From an uncultured Frankiales bacterium (GTDB lineage Bacteria > Actinomycetota > Actinomycetes > Mycobacteriales > SCTD01), in contig CAMLIA010000123.1 of assembly GCA_946479905.1 (NCBI GenBank), positions 1 through 13,339 on the forward strand: 13,339 bases of DNA. Direction: 5' to 3'. Position numbers and translations under genes: made by a program. The notes below the pieces were generated by a model that saw nothing but the letters and a program-made list of their open reading frames with translations, made no database searches and was not told the origin of the DNA. Numbering within the stretch: position 1 is the first letter of the stretch; each line of letters opens with the position of its first letter. This document shows positions 1 to 5,290 of the stretch, piece by piece.

Positions 1-40
1 GCTAGCCGTCCGCGCCCGCTGCGCCGTTCGGCCCAGCGCA

Positions 41-56
41 CGTCACACAACGTCAC
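41..56. repeat. Two direct CGTCAC copies, 10 bp apart
   Basis: CGTCAC occurs at 41-46 and again at 51-56, so the copies start exactly one helical turn apart. They lie upstream of the riboswitch leader, where a promoter or activator site would be expected. No convincing -10/-35 pair is visible in 1-92, and nothing else in that stretch was recognised. The repeat is exact, but it is short and any regulatory role is a guess. Confidence 0.3.
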
Positions 57-92
57 CCGGTCGGCCCCTCAAGAACCCTGAGTAACCGACGA

Positions 93-122
93 GACCCCTA
101 GGGACGCAAGTTCCAAGGGGTC
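93..122 (+). promoter_or_regulatory. Leader hairpin competing with riboswitch P1
   Basis: GACCCCT (93-99) pairs perfectly with AGGGGTC (116-122). After an A-A mismatch, GGGAC (101-105) pairs with GTTCC (110-114, one G-U) and is capped by a GCAA tetraloop (106-109). The 3' arm contains the G run 117-120 that would form the 5' strand of riboswitch helix P1. The hairpin and P1 therefore cannot coexist. It may act as an anti-P1 element that holds the unliganded state, or it may simply be a 5' stabilising hairpin. The pairing is seen directly; the role is inferred. Confidence 0.55.
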
Positions 123-219
123 GTTCGAAAAGGCAAACCCGTCGCGAGGCGGGGACGCAAAGCCACGGAGATCTGTGCAAGCCGCAGACCTGGCCGGGCT
201 ACCGAAGCCGATCGTCCCC
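117..219 (+). promoter_or_regulatory. Cyclic-di-GMP-I (GEMM-I) riboswitch aptamer
   Basis: The core carries the GEMM-I signature in order. GGCAAACC lies at 132-139. A 6-bp hairpin with a GCGA (GNRA) tetraloop follows (138-143 pairs with 148-153, loop 144-147). GGGACGCAAAGCC lies at 152-164, with its GCC closing on GGC 132-134. A second, more variable arm ends in the conserved GGGCTACCGAA (196-206). Helix P1 can form between 117-127 and 209-219 with 9 of 11 positions paired. The Gs preceding CAAACC, one of which contacts the ligand in the Vibrio Vc2 aptamer, are present, which favours c-di-GMP over cGAMP. It lies directly upstream of a secreted GH16 glycosidase, a fitting target for a second messenger that controls the extracellular matrix. 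Confidence 0.88.
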
Positions 220-238
220 GCGACACACGGGGATGGTC
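210..238 (+). promoter_or_regulatory. SD-sequestering stem (riboswitch expression platform)
   Basis: Bases 210-220 pair with 228-238 in an 11-bp stem (two G-U pairs) around a 7-nt loop. The 3' arm includes GGGGA (229-233), the best Shine-Dalgarno for the GTG start at 243. The 5' arm is nearly identical to the 3' strand of P1 (209-219), so the two helices exclude each other. Ligand binding should stabilise P1 and release the ribosome site, giving a translational ON switch. The base pairing is directly visible; the switching direction is inferred. Confidence 0.7.
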
Positions 239-242
239 TGCA

Positions 243-1181
243 GTGCGGTTCACCTGGGTCCGCTCACTGGGCGTGACGTCGTTCGTCACGCTCGCCGTCG
301 TCGCCTCCGGCCCGGCGCTGCCGGCCGACGCCGTGGTCACCACGCCGGTCACCCGCACGCTGGCGTCCACGGCCGCCCCGAGCGAGACCGCCTCCGGCGC
401 GGTCACGAGCATCGCGGCTGCGCCGAAGCGGGTGAGCATCACCCGGCTGCTCAGCGCCCCGCCGAAGCGCCCCGCGGGCCCGAGCGGCGTCGCGATGCCG
501 AAGGCGTCCCTCGCGCACTGGCGCGTCAAGAGCGCCGTCGACTTCACCGGCACCGCGCTGCCGGCGGGCTGGGGCAGCTACGAGGGCCAGCCCGGCGGCG
601 AGCCCAACGGCTACTGGAAGCACAGCCACGCCGTGGTCCGCAACGGCGTCCTCACGCTGGCCGGCTACCGCGACGGCACCAGGTTCGTGACCGGCGGCGT
701 GATGGCGTACAGCCCCGAGGTCGGCCAGCAGACCTACGGCAAGTACGAGGTGCGCTTCCGCATCGCGAAGGGGCACGGCGTGAAGTACGCCGCCCTGCTG
801 TGGCCGGTCTCCGAGCGCTGGCCCGTCGACGGCGAGATCGACTTCGCCGAGGACGGTGGCGGCGACCGGCGGTCCTCCACCGGCACCCTGCACTACGGCG
901 CCAGCAACAGCCAGATCCAGAAGTCGCTCAGCGGGGACTTCTCGGGCTGGAACACCCTGGGCGTCGAGTGGAGCCCCGGCAAGCTCGTCTACACGCTCAA
1001 CGGCCGCCCGTGGTCGACCGTGACCGGCGCGATGGTGCCGCACACCCCCATGAACCTCGCGATCCAGACGCAGGCGGGCACCTGCGGCAGCTGGGCCGGC
1101 GCGAGCTGCCCGGACGCCACCACCCCGGCGCACGTCGACATGCAGATCGACTGGGCCGTCACCTACTCCTACGTCGCCTGA
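243..1181 (+). CDS. Secreted GH16-family glycoside hydrolase (riboswitch-controlled)
   Basis: A 312-residue secreted protein starting at GTG 243, the first in-frame start, with GGGGA 9 nt upstream. Residues 1-30 form a signal peptide (VRSLG..., hydrophobic core 11-22, probable cleavage after ADA at 30). Residues 31-92 are an Ala/Ser/Thr/Pro-rich spacer. Residues 95-312 are a jelly-roll GH16 domain with YGKYEVRFR and the catalytic motif EIDFAE, giving nucleophile Glu198, Asp200 and acid/base Glu203. Two late cysteines (in TCGSW and SCPD) may form a disulphide. GH16 enzymes cleave beta-1,3/1,4-glucans or galactans with retention of configuration; the substrate here is unknown. It is clearly paralogous to the minus-strand gene at 2021-2734 (shared YEGQPGG, TYGKY, HWG/HYGASNSQ). 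The c-di-GMP riboswitch in its leader suggests a role in matrix remodelling. Confidence 0.85.
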   Translation: MRFTWVRSLGVTSFVTLAVVASGPALPADAVVTTPVTRTLASTAAPSETASGAVTSIAAAPKRVSITRLLSAPPKRPAGPSGVAMPKASLAHWRVKSAVDFTGTALPAGWGSYEGQPGGEPNGYWKHSHAVVRNGVLTLAGYRDGTRFVTGGVMAYSPEVGQQTYGKYEVRFRIAKGHGVKYAALLWPVSERWPVDGEIDFAEDGGGDRRSSTGTLHYGASNSQIQKSLSGDFSGWNTLGVEWSPGKLVYTLNGRPWSTVTGAMVPHTPMNLAIQTQAGTCGSWAGASCPDATTPAHVDMQIDWAVTYSYVA

Positions 1182-1210
1182 CGCCGCAGAACCGGTTCGA
1201 CCCGGAAACG

Positions 1211-1251
1211 CGGTGCGGGGCCCGCAACCGCTTGCGCGGGAAACCGCACCG
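1211..1251 (+). terminator. Two-tier stem-loop after the GH16 gene
   Basis: CGGTGCGG (1211-1218) pairs perfectly with CCGCACCG (1244-1251). Inside it CCCGC (1221-1225) pairs with GCGGG (1236-1240), separated by small bulges. It lies 30 nt after the stop codon of the first glycosidase. There is no T tract, as is usual for actinomycete terminators. The rest of the gap to 1390 shows a GAACCGGTTC palindrome at 1189-1198 and nothing else I recognise. Confidence 0.55.
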
Positions 1252-1390
1252 GTGCACCCGATCCGCCGAGCAGCCACCCCCACGTCCGGTTTGAACTGAT
1301 CTCGAGGGGCGGCGGGTGCAACCGGGTCGGGGGGACCGGGGCCGCACGCAACCGATCCGTCGGCGCGGCGGCGCGCCCGGCCCGGGTCGC

Positions 1391-1406
1391 TAGGCTGGGC
1401 GGCGTG
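1391..1406 (+). promoter_or_regulatory. Probable leaderless promoter, TAGGCT then N7 then GTG
   Basis: TAGGCT (1391-1396) fits the actinobacterial TANNNT -10 box and ends 7 nt before the GTG start at 1404. This is the spacing expected if transcription begins at or next to the first base of the start codon. No Shine-Dalgarno is present between them and no clear -35 is visible. The same hexamer and spacing occur before the gene at 2893. Confidence 0.6.
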
Positions 1407-2030
1407 TCGGACGAGGCGGGGCTGCTGCCGAACGTCCGGGCCGACTTCCGCTACATGCTCACCGCCGAGGGCCGCACGTGGGACCGCTCCTTGCGGACCG
1501 TCGCGCTGTGCGCGGGCTACTTCCTCGCCCGGCCGGGTGCCTCCGCCGTGTGGCTCTACCGCTGCGAGCGGGCCGTCTACCGCTGGCGGCTGGTCCCCCT
1601 GGCGTACGTCCTGGCCAGGCTCAACCAGATCCTGCACGGCATCGAGATCCCGCCGACCGTCTCCGTCGGGCCGGGCTTCGTCGTCTACCACCCCAGCGGG
1701 ATCGTGCTGCACGGCGACGTGCGGGTGGGAGCCCGCTTCCGCATCCACACCGGCGCCGTGCTCGGCATCCGCGGCACCCGTGACCGCGGCACCGTCGGAC
1801 CGCCCGTGGTGGGCGACGACGTGCTCATCGGCGCGGGGGCGAAGCTGCTCGGCGACCTGACCGTCGGCGACGGCGCCCAGATCGGGGCCAACGCGGTGCT
1901 GGTCGTGGACGCACCCGCCGGCAGCGTCGCCACCGGCGTGCCCGCCACCGTGCGGCTGCCCGCAACGGAAAGGGCCGGCACCCCCGTCGCGGGAGTGCCG
2001 GCCCAGGAGCCGGAGCGCGGTCAGCTGTAG
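1404..2030 (+). CDS. Hexapeptide-repeat O-acetyltransferase (CysE-like LbH fold)
   Basis: A 208-residue cytoplasmic acyltransferase of the left-handed beta-helix superfamily, closest in layout to serine acetyltransferases. The N-terminal ~75 residues are helical (LARLNQILHGIEI). Hexapeptide repeats run from about 84 to 182 (VSVGPG, VRVGAR, PVVGDDVLIGAGAKLLG, LTVGDGAQIGANAVL). It ends in the usual GVPA segment. His96 in YHPSG sits where the catalytic His of CysE lies. The C-terminal ~25 residues are Pro/Glu-rich and dispensable-looking. There is no cysteine synthase or other cysteine gene nearby, whereas two secreted glycosidases flank it. Acetylation of a sugar or polysaccharide precursor is therefore at least as likely as serine acetylation. 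It starts with a leaderless-type GTG and converges on the second GH16 gene with a 10-nt overlap. Confidence 0.75.
   Translation: MSDEAGLLPNVRADFRYMLTAEGRTWDRSLRTVALCAGYFLARPGASAVWLYRCERAVYRWRLVPLAYVLARLNQILHGIEIPPTVSVGPGFVVYHPSGIVLHGDVRVGARFRIHTGAVLGIRGTRDRGTVGPPVVGDDVLIGAGAKLLGDLTVGDGAQIGANAVLVVDAPAGSVATGVPATVRLPATERAGTPVAGVPAQEPERGQL
1972..2004. terminator. Bidirectional terminator-like hairpin at convergent gene ends
   Basis: GGGCCGGCAC (1972-1981) is the perfect inverse of GTGCCGGCCC (1995-2004). A further CCC/GGG pairing (1983-1985 with 1991-1993) around a 5-nt loop extends the stem. It sits inside the last codons of the acetyltransferase, just beyond the stop of the opposing glycosidase. 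It could therefore end transcription from both sides. No T tract is present. Confidence 0.6.
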
Positions 2031-2734
2031 GACCACACGTAGACGTCGGCGATGGACATCCGGATCTCGCGGGCGGTCACCGGCACGGGGTTCACGGCCA
2101 CCGTCTGGATGGCCAGCTTCATCGGCTGGTGCGGCACGGCCGAGCCGCCCATCGTGGCCCAGGCGGCGCCGTCGATCGTGAACACCAGCCGGGTCGGGGT
2201 CCACTCCACGCCGTAGGTGTGCCACTGCGTCATGTCGACCTGCTTGAAGGCGTGCATCTGGGAGTTCGAGGCGCCCCAGTGGGAGGTGGCCATCACGCCC
2301 TGCGAGGTCGGGCCCTCGCTGAAGTCGATCTCCGGCGGCCAGCCGCTGGTCGGCCACAGCAGCATGGCGTGCTGGATCGACGTGCTGCGGTCGAACTTGG
2401 CTCGTACGACGTACTTGCCGTAGGTCTGCGCGACCGAGTTCAGCATGAACCCGCCCGTGACGTAGCGGCCGCTGTCGCCGTACCCGCGCAGCAGCGCGGC
2501 GCCGTTGTAGGCCTGCACGTGGCTGGCCTTCCAGTAGCTGTAGGGGTTGCCACCGGGCTGGCCCTCGTACTTGCCCCAGCGGGTGCTGGAGATGCCCGCG
2601 GTGAAGCTGTCGTGAAGCTTGAGCGTGAAGTGGCTGCTGACGGCGGCCTCGGCGTGCGCGCTCGGGAGGAGCGCGGTCAGCAGGCCGGCGAGCACGCCGG
2701 CGACGGAGGCGCGGCGGGAGCGTCGGGTCGTCAT
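2021..2734 (-). CDS. Secreted GH16-family glycoside hydrolase (paralogue 2)
   Basis: A 237-residue secreted GH16 enzyme reading leftwards from ATG at 2734. Residues 1-28 are a signal peptide: an Arg-rich n-region (TTRRSRR), hydrophobic core 11-23 and probable cleavage after AHA. The Arg pair is not a clear Tat motif. The catalytic domain covers about 35-237 with EIDFSE, giving Glu135, Asp137 and Glu140 as nucleophile, helper and acid/base. It shares WGxYEGQPGG, YVTGG, TYGKY, WGASNSQ and VEWTP-type blocks with the enzyme at 243-1181 but lacks that protein's ~60-residue Ala/Ser spacer and its two late cysteines. No riboswitch precedes it, so the two copies are probably controlled differently. 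Substrate specificity within GH16 cannot be assigned. Confidence 0.85.
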   Translation of the reverse strand: MTTRRSRRASVAGVLAGLLTALLPSAHAEAAVSSHFTLKLHDSFTAGISSTRWGKYEGQPGGNPYSYWKASHVQAYNGAALLRGYGDSGRYVTGGFMLNSVAQTYGKYVVRAKFDRSTSIQHAMLLWPTSGWPPEIDFSEGPTSQGVMATSHWGASNSQMHAFKQVDMTQWHTYGVEWTPTRLVFTIDGAAWATMGGSAVPHQPMKLAIQTVAVNPVPVTAREIRMSIADVYVWSYS

Positions 2735-2736
2735 CT

Positions 2737-2749
2737 GAAGGGGCCCTTC
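2737..2749. promoter_or_regulatory. Palindrome GAAGGG-G-CCCTTC over the GH16-2 ribosome site
   Basis: GAAGGG (2737-2742) and CCCTTC (2744-2749) are perfect inverse copies around one base. The palindrome lies 3-15 nt upstream of the ATG at 2734. On the minus strand GAAGGG is the likely Shine-Dalgarno. The 1-nt centre rules out an ordinary hairpin, so a protein-binding DNA site is the more natural reading. The function is inferred. Confidence 0.35.
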
Positions 2750-2846
2750 GAGGTCGGGGTCCGGTCAGCGGCACCCGCACTAGTCCGGATGGGCTACTGA
2801 AAGGCCGCATCTTGTCTGTCGTCCGAACCAGCCGGTTCCTTGAGCC

Positions 2847-2865
2847 GGGGCTCGAAGTGAGCCCC
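2847..2865. promoter_or_regulatory. Perfect inverted repeat over the -35 region (operator candidate)
   Basis: GGGGCTC (2847-2853) and GAGCCCC (2859-2865) are exact inverse copies with a 5-nt centre. The right arm overlaps the likely -35 element of the promoter at 2857-2885, a typical repressor position. A second, imperfect palindrome (GAACC-AGCC-GGTTC, 2825-2838) lies just upstream. Confidence 0.45.
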
Positions 2866-2895
2866 CTCACCGGCGGGCCTAGGCTCCCCGGCATG
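2857..2895 (+). promoter_or_regulatory. Leaderless promoter of the dehydratase/ligase operon
   Basis: TAGGCT at 2880-2885 is followed by 7 nt and then ATG at 2893. A partial -35 (GTGAGC, 2857-2862, sharing TGA with TTGACA) sits 17 bp upstream. No Shine-Dalgarno is present. This supports the start at 2893 over the in-frame start at 2812, whose extra residues do not resemble the family. Confidence 0.6.
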
Positions 2896-3342
2896 GCCTT
2901 GAACCGCGACTGGATCGGACGGAAGGCGCCGGCCGGCGAGCCCGTCGAGATCACCCGCAACGACATCCGCCGCTTCGCGGCGGCCATCGGCGACGACAAC
3001 CCGCTCTACACCGACCGGGCGGCCGCCCGGGCCGCCGGGTACCCCGACGTCATCGCCCCGCCGACGTTCCTCATCAGCGCGAGCACGGGCGGCGGCGAGG
3101 GCGGCTTCATCCGCGAGCCGGACCTGGGGCTGAACTTCGCGATGGTCGTGCACGGCGAGGAGACCTTCGCCTTCTCGCGGCCGGTCACGGCGGGCGACGT
3201 GCTCACGATGGAGCAGCGGATCGAGGACATCACGGCGAAGGGCAGCAACGAGCTGCTCACGCTCGTCACCGAGGTCACGAGCGCCACGGGCGAGCACGTG
3301 GCCACCATCACCAACACCATCGTCAGCAGGGGGACCGCCTGA
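2893..3342 (+). CDS. HadA-like MaoC/hotdog dehydratase subunit (non-catalytic)
   Basis: A 149-residue single-hotdog protein of the FAS1-like/MaoC_dehydrat_N family, of normal length for HadA-type subunits. It begins MALNRDWIGRKAP, the usual family N-terminus, then ITRNDIRRFAAAIGDDNPLY (20-39), APPTF (55-59) and a VxxGDVLT strand (98-105). In catalytic partners the motif reads GDxNxxH; here the His position is Tyr39 (GDDNPLY). This subunit is therefore probably the structural or substrate-binding half of a heterodimer whose active site is in the next gene. The TGATG junction (1-nt overlap) with that gene argues for coupled 1:1 synthesis. Likely reaction: reversible hydration of an enoyl thioester. 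Whether it serves fatty-acid synthesis or degradation is not decided by sequence. Confidence 0.8.
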   Translation: MALNRDWIGRKAPAGEPVEITRNDIRRFAAAIGDDNPLYTDRAAARAAGYPDVIAPPTFLISASTGGGEGGFIREPDLGLNFAMVVHGEETFAFSRPVTAGDVLTMEQRIEDITAKGSNELLTLVTEVTSATGEHVATITNTIVSRGTA

Positions 3343-3758
3343 TGCCCGCGTTCGACGAGGTCCAGGTCGGGACCGAGATCCCCGCGCGCGACTTCCAGCT
3401 GCGGCGGGAGAACCTCATCCGGTACGCCGGGGCCAGCGGCGACTTCAACATCATCCACTGGAACGAGCGGTTCGCGAAGTCGGTCGGGCTGCCCAACGTG
3501 ATCGCGCACGGGATGCTCACGATGGCCACCGCGGGCCGGGTCGTCACCGACTGGGTGGGGGACCCGGGCAAGGTCGTGAGGTACGGCGTCCGGTTCAGCC
3601 GGCCGGTCGTCGTCGAGGACGACGACGAGGGAGCGACGCTCACCGTCTCGGGCGTGGTGGAGCAGAAGAACGACGACGGCACCGTCGTGGTCGGGCTCAC
3701 CGCCACCGTCAACGGCGACAAGGTGCTGATGGGCGCCAAGGCCACCGTGCGGCTCTGA
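3342..3758 (+). CDS. HadB-like MaoC/hotdog (3R)-hydroxyacyl dehydratase, catalytic subunit
   Basis: A 138-residue hydratase-2/MaoC subunit. Residues 31-58 read ASGDFNIIHWNE...VIAHGML, the hydratase-2 motif with catalytic Asp34 and His39. AHGML and VRFSRPV follow at the expected places. It starts at ATG 3342, sharing one base with the preceding stop. With the His-less partner before it, this resembles the HadA-HadB arrangement of mycobacterial FAS-II, although similar pairs occur in actinomycetes without mycolic acids. It is followed after 3 nt by an acyl-CoA ligase, which favours a role on CoA thioesters or in modifying a specific acyl chain. No acyl-CoA dehydrogenase, thiolase or ketoreductase is visible in this window. 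Confidence 0.82.
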   Translation: MPAFDEVQVGTEIPARDFQLRRENLIRYAGASGDFNIIHWNERFAKSVGLPNVIAHGMLTMATAGRVVTDWVGDPGKVVRYGVRFSRPVVVEDDDEGATLTVSGVVEQKNDDGTVVVGLTATVNGDKVLMGAKATVRL

Positions 3759-3761
3759 CCC

Positions 3762-5237
3762 GTGGCGTCCCTGGGCCAGCGCGCCGATGAGGTCCTCGAG
3801 CGGTTCCCCGACCACCCCGCCCTGCTGTTCGAGGGTCGGTGGCACTCCAGCCACGAGCTGGCGGCCCGGGCCCGGCGGGTGGCCGCCGGCCTCGTCGCCC
3901 TCGGCGTGCGACCCGGTGACCGGGTCGTGGTCGTCATGGCCAACTGCCCGGAGGTCGGGCTCAGCTACTCGGCGCTGTGGCGCGCGGGTGCGGTCCCCAC
4001 GCCGGCGCTGTTCCTGCTGACGGAGGAGGAGCTGCGGCACGTCGTCACCGACTCCGGTGCCGTCGCCGTGATCACCACCGAGGACTTCCTGCCGAAGGTG
4101 CGGGCCGCGGCCCCGGGCCTGCCGGTCGTGGTGGCAGGTACCGGCTCCTGGGACGAGCTGGAGGACCACGACGAGCTGGCCCTCGTGCCACGGGACGCCG
4201 GCGACCTGGCCGCCCTGCTCTACACCGGCGGGACGACCGGCCGGTCGAAGGGGGTGGCCCTCACGCACGGCGGCCTCGACGCCGCCGGCCGGGCCGCCTC
4301 CGACGCGGCCTACAGCCCGGGACGCAGCTCGATCCTGCTGCCGCTGCCGCTCGCGCACGCCTACGGGCTGCTGGTCACCGTGGCGGGGCTGCACGCGCGC
4401 GAGCCGGGCCGCTCGGTGCTCATGCGGTGGTTCGACCCGGCGGGATGGGTCAGCCTCGTCGAGGAGCACCGGCTGCAGTCGAGCGCGCTCGTGCCGTCGA
4501 TGCTCCAGCTGCTGCTGGGCCAGCCGCTGGAGGAGCACGACCTGAGCTGCCTCGAGCGGGTCAGCAGCGGTGCCGCGCCGCTCGCGCCCGACGTGATCCG
4601 CGAGTTCGAGCGCCGGGTCCCGAGCTGCGAGATCCGGGAGGGCTACGGCTGCACCGAGACCAGCGCCCTGATCAGCAGCCAGCCGCCCGACGCGCGCCGG
4701 CTGGGCTCGGTGGGCAAGCCGCTGCCGGGGATCCACGTGCGCGTCGAGCTCCCCGACGGCCGGGACGCGGCCGCAGGGGAGGACGGCGAGATCTGCGTGG
4801 CCGGCGCCACCCTCATGCAGGGGTACTGGGGCAGTCCCGAGGCGACGGCCGCGGCGGTCCGGGACGGCTGGCTGCACACCGGCGACATCGGCCACCTCGA
4901 CGAGGACGGCTACCTCTACGTGGTCGACCGGATCAAGGACCTCATCATCCGTGGGGGCTTCAACGTCTACCCCCGCGACGTCGAGGACGTGCTGCTGTCG
5001 CACCCGGCGGTGGCGGCGGCAGCCGTGGTGGGACGGCCCGACACGGTGCTCGGCGAGGAGGTCGTGGCCTTCGTGCAGCTCAGCGGCGAGGTGACGCCGG
5101 AGGAGCTGGTGGCCTTCAGCAGGCAGCACCTGGGAGCCCACAAGTACCCGCGGGAGGTGCGCATCGTGCCGGCCATCCCGCTCACCAGCGTCATGAAGAC
5201 CGACCGCAAGGCGCTCCGCGCGCAGCTGGGCGCCTGA
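3762..5237 (+). CDS. AMP-forming acyl-CoA ligase (FadD-type)
   Basis: A 491-residue ANL-superfamily ligase that activates a carboxylate as acyl-AMP and transfers it to CoA in the cytoplasm. Start is GTG 3762, 3 nt after the previous stop with no obvious Shine-Dalgarno, so translation is probably coupled. Core motifs appear in order: P-loop YTGGTTGRSKG (154-164), YGCTET (295-300), HTGD (372-375), the hinge region DRIKDLIIRGGFNVYPRDVE (389-408), and the C-terminal catalytic lysine Lys479 in MKTDRK. It is slightly short for FadD proteins but complete. Sequence does not fix chain length or substrate; its place behind the HadAB-like pair points to a fatty or otherwise hydrophobic acid. Confidence 0.88.
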   Translation: MASLGQRADEVLERFPDHPALLFEGRWHSSHELAARARRVAAGLVALGVRPGDRVVVVMANCPEVGLSYSALWRAGAVPTPALFLLTEEELRHVVTDSGAVAVITTEDFLPKVRAAAPGLPVVVAGTGSWDELEDHDELALVPRDAGDLAALLYTGGTTGRSKGVALTHGGLDAAGRAASDAAYSPGRSSILLPLPLAHAYGLLVTVAGLHAREPGRSVLMRWFDPAGWVSLVEEHRLQSSALVPSMLQLLLGQPLEEHDLSCLERVSSGAAPLAPDVIREFERRVPSCEIREGYGCTETSALISSQPPDARRLGSVGKPLPGIHVRVELPDGRDAAAGEDGEICVAGATLMQGYWGSPEATAAAVRDGWLHTGDIGHLDEDGYLYVVDRIKDLIIRGGFNVYPRDVEDVLLSHPAVAAAAVVGRPDTVLGEEVVAFVQLSGEVTPEELVAFSRQHLGAHKYPREVRIVPAIPLTSVMKTDRKALRAQLGA

Positions 5238-5240
5238 CGA

Positions 5241-5258
5241 ATCACCTGATCGTGTGAT
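5241..5258. promoter_or_regulatory. 18-bp imperfect palindrome, operator candidate before patatin gene
   Basis: ATCACctGATCgtGTGAT pairs at 14 of 18 positions around a central GATC. It lies just after the ligase stop, about 33 nt before the patatin ATG. Length and symmetry suit a TetR or GntR dimer. The TetR gene at 12616 is a candidate partner, but there is no direct evidence. Confidence 0.4.
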
Positions 5259-5290
5259 GCGCGCGCCCGCGAAATGCCGATCGTGGGCAC

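Noticed and set aside
69..92. A sigma-28/WhiG-like promoter (TCAA...ACCGACGA)
   Set aside because: The two boxes start about 16 nt apart instead of the expected 19, and both boxes are poor matches.
85..110. A second tandem c-di-GMP aptamer, suggested by AACC...GGGACGCAA
   Set aside because: The GGCAAACC core, the closing GCC and the second arm are all missing; the bases fit better as a simple hairpin.
1182..1390. Another riboswitch in the gap before the acetyltransferase
   Set aside because: The strong stem at 1211-1251 reads as a terminator, the next gene looks leaderless, and no aptamer consensus was recognised.
2812..2892. An upstream in-frame start for the HadA-like gene
   Set aside because: The 27 extra residues do not resemble the family, whose proteins begin with an MALNRD-like sequence, and the leaderless -10 box fits the ATG at 2893.
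2735..2892. A second c-di-GMP riboswitch upstream of the minus-strand GH16 gene
   Set aside because: On the minus strand there is no GGCAAACC, GGGACGCAAAGCC or TACCG element.
264..2999. A 911-codon open frame on the minus strand
   Set aside because: It runs antisense to the first glycosidase and the acetyltransferase, and out of frame through the second glycosidase. Composition is Arg/Gly/Asp/Pro-rich with no domain, typical of open frames forced by high GC.
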